Assembly (NCBI GenBank): GCA_037133395.1
Contig: JBAXOG010000020.1
Span: 1-41,952 of the forward strand
DNA length: 41,952 bases
Source: CAIZQW01 sp037133395
GTDB taxonomy: Bacteria > Verrucomicrobiota > Kiritimatiellia > RFP12 > UBA1067
Reading direction: 5' to 3'
Shown here: positions 41,158 through 41,952 of the stretch, in pieces
Numbering within the stretch: the stretch's first letter is position 1
Layout of the letters: every line of letters begins with the position of its first letter
The notes under the pieces: generated by a model
Database searches by the model: none
The model's input: only the letters and a program-made list of their open reading frames with translations
Told to the model about the DNA's origin: nothing
Made by a program: the position numbers and the translations under genes

Positions 41158-41762
41158 GTCTTTTCCTTTTGGGGAAGTGAAAGAACACGATCTGCCACCC
41201 GGTCCAGTTGTTCCAAATTGTGCGAAACCCAGAGCACGCCGATCTTCTTTTCGCTTCGGAGTCGGGCTAAACACGCTTCAACCCGTTTTTCGTTCTCAGC
41301 ATCCAGATGCGCGGTAGGCTCATCGAGCAGAAGAATGACGGGCGATCGGACCAAGGCTCGGACCAAGGCCAGCCGCTGTTTTTCGCCACTGGATAGCCGA
41401 GAGAGTGGCCATGTCATGACATCTGATTCGAATCCTAATTCGTAAAGATAGGGTGTTGTCTCTTCTTGAGTGCCACGTGGGAAATGAGAGAGGCCCACGG
41501 TATCCCCCCACCACTGACTTTCTGAGGGGAGCCACATCACCTTGCGACGCCAGCCATGCGCATCCATCGTATTCGGAGAAACTCCAGATAACAGGACTTC
41601 TCCGCTCCACGGCTCCAAATCGGCGATCGCTCTAAAAAGGCGCGTCTTACCACATCCAGACGGACCTGAAATGCCGAGACACTCAGCAGGTTCCAACGTC
41701 AACGAGACAGGCCCCAGACCGCCATAGCGTAATGCTTTAACTGATAGAAGCTCTACAGACAT
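41154..41762 (-). CDS. fetA: FetA-like ABC transporter ATPase
   Basis: This 202-residue ATPase has Walker A GPSGCGKTR, signature LSSGEKQRLALVRAL, Walker B ILLLDEP and switch VSHN. The short length fits FetA/YbbL. The start at 41762 (ATG) is preferred; a TTG six bases upstream is possible, and ribosome-binding sequence is weak for both. It is coupled to fetB. Confidence 0.85.
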   Translation of the reverse strand: MSVELLSVKALRYGGLGPVSLTLEPAECLGISGPSGCGKTRLFRAIADLEPWSGEVLLSGVSPNTMDAHGWRRKVMWLPSESQWWGDTVGLSHFPRGTQEETTPYLYELGFESDVMTWPLSRLSSGEKQRLALVRALVRSPVILLLDEPTAHLDAENEKRVEACLARLRSEKKIGVLWVSHNLEQLDRVADRVLSLPQKEKT

Positions 41763-41898
41763 GTCCAAGATGATAGTTGTTTTCCTTTACTAATGAAATG
41801 GTGAAATGTTATTAGAAGTCACTATTAGGAGGAACGCACGTCTAGCCGCCTTAGCCTCGGCGTAGGTGGGTCTGCTCGTCCAAGGTACGAATAATTTC

Positions 41899-41952
41899 GG
41901 TTCTTCACGGTTTGTCGAAAAAATCATATAGCCTTTCGAATGTCAGTTGACG
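41899..41952. mobile_element. IS terminus (ISL3-like inverted repeat)
   Basis: From 41899 inward the sequence GGTTCTTCACGG and the following 23 bases match the reverse complement of positions 16-50 with a single mismatch. After base 35 the two diverge, which suggests opposite ends of the same element type, so the flanking copies would be in direct orientation. Confidence 0.7.

Noticed and set aside
1..41952. CRISPR arrays, tRNA or rRNA genes
   Set aside because: Reading both strands showed no regular spaced repeats, no cloverleaf-like segments and no rRNA signature sequences.

Overview
The window looks like chromosomal DNA of a Gram-negative bacterium. It has outer-membrane proteins, a TonB/ExbD/TolQ-type energy module with a TonB-dependent receptor, periplasmic signal peptides and lipoproteins. 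The gene families, moderate GC and short dispersed intergenic repeats (12713-12905) would suit a Verrucomicrobiota/Kiritimatiellota-like (PVC) lineage, but there is no rRNA or marker gene to settle it. No tRNA, rRNA or CRISPR array was seen. Both window ends are termini of an insertion sequence (35-bp near-identical inverted repeats of ISL3 type), so the window is an IS-bounded segment.

Region A (57-3672, +): a Tat-type Rieske-like protein, a small PadR-like regulator with an N-terminal CxC, an aquaglyceroporin with a cysteine-rich C-terminal tail, a CobW-family GTPase with a CxCC motif and an OsmC-family protein. Together they suggest metal/metalloid or thiol handling. Region B (3826-8601): a DUF3034-like outer-membrane protein plus a class I methyltransferase (-), and divergently metY (O-acetylhomoserine sulfhydrylase), an HPr-like protein with an unusual Cys cluster and a second DUF3034-like paralogue (+). 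metY is preceded by a 38-codon reading frame with a run of Cys and Met codons followed by an intrinsic terminator, which reads as a ribosome-mediated attenuator. The second DUF3034-like gene carries a copy of the metY leader and first codons at its 5' end.

Region C (8733-13976, +): nikR, an outer-membrane channel candidate, a NikMN fusion, NikQ and NikO (ECF nickel importer), then a repeat-rich spacer, a cobalamin riboswitch with terminator and a solitary CbiM that probably shares the NikQO energy module. Region D (25507-14091, -): a large surface/periplasmic protein with a structured 5' leader, a lipoprotein, a TonB-dependent receptor, a DUF3450 protein, a TtpC/ExbB-like protein, ExbD, TonB and a TPR protein, in an order like the Vibrio TtpC-TonB systems but lacking a separate short ExbB.

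Region E (41762-26351, -): a phosphate/polyphosphate island with fetAB, phoB2-phoR2, pstS (with a four-repeat, 11-bp periodic PHO box), pstC, pstA, pstB, phoU, ppx, ppk1, a phosphofructokinase and a second phoB1-phoR1 pair. A truncated transposase fragment abuts the phoR1 stop codon. The island is duplicated at the regulator level, and it couples polyphosphate synthesis and breakdown with glycolytic phosphofructokinase in one transcription unit.
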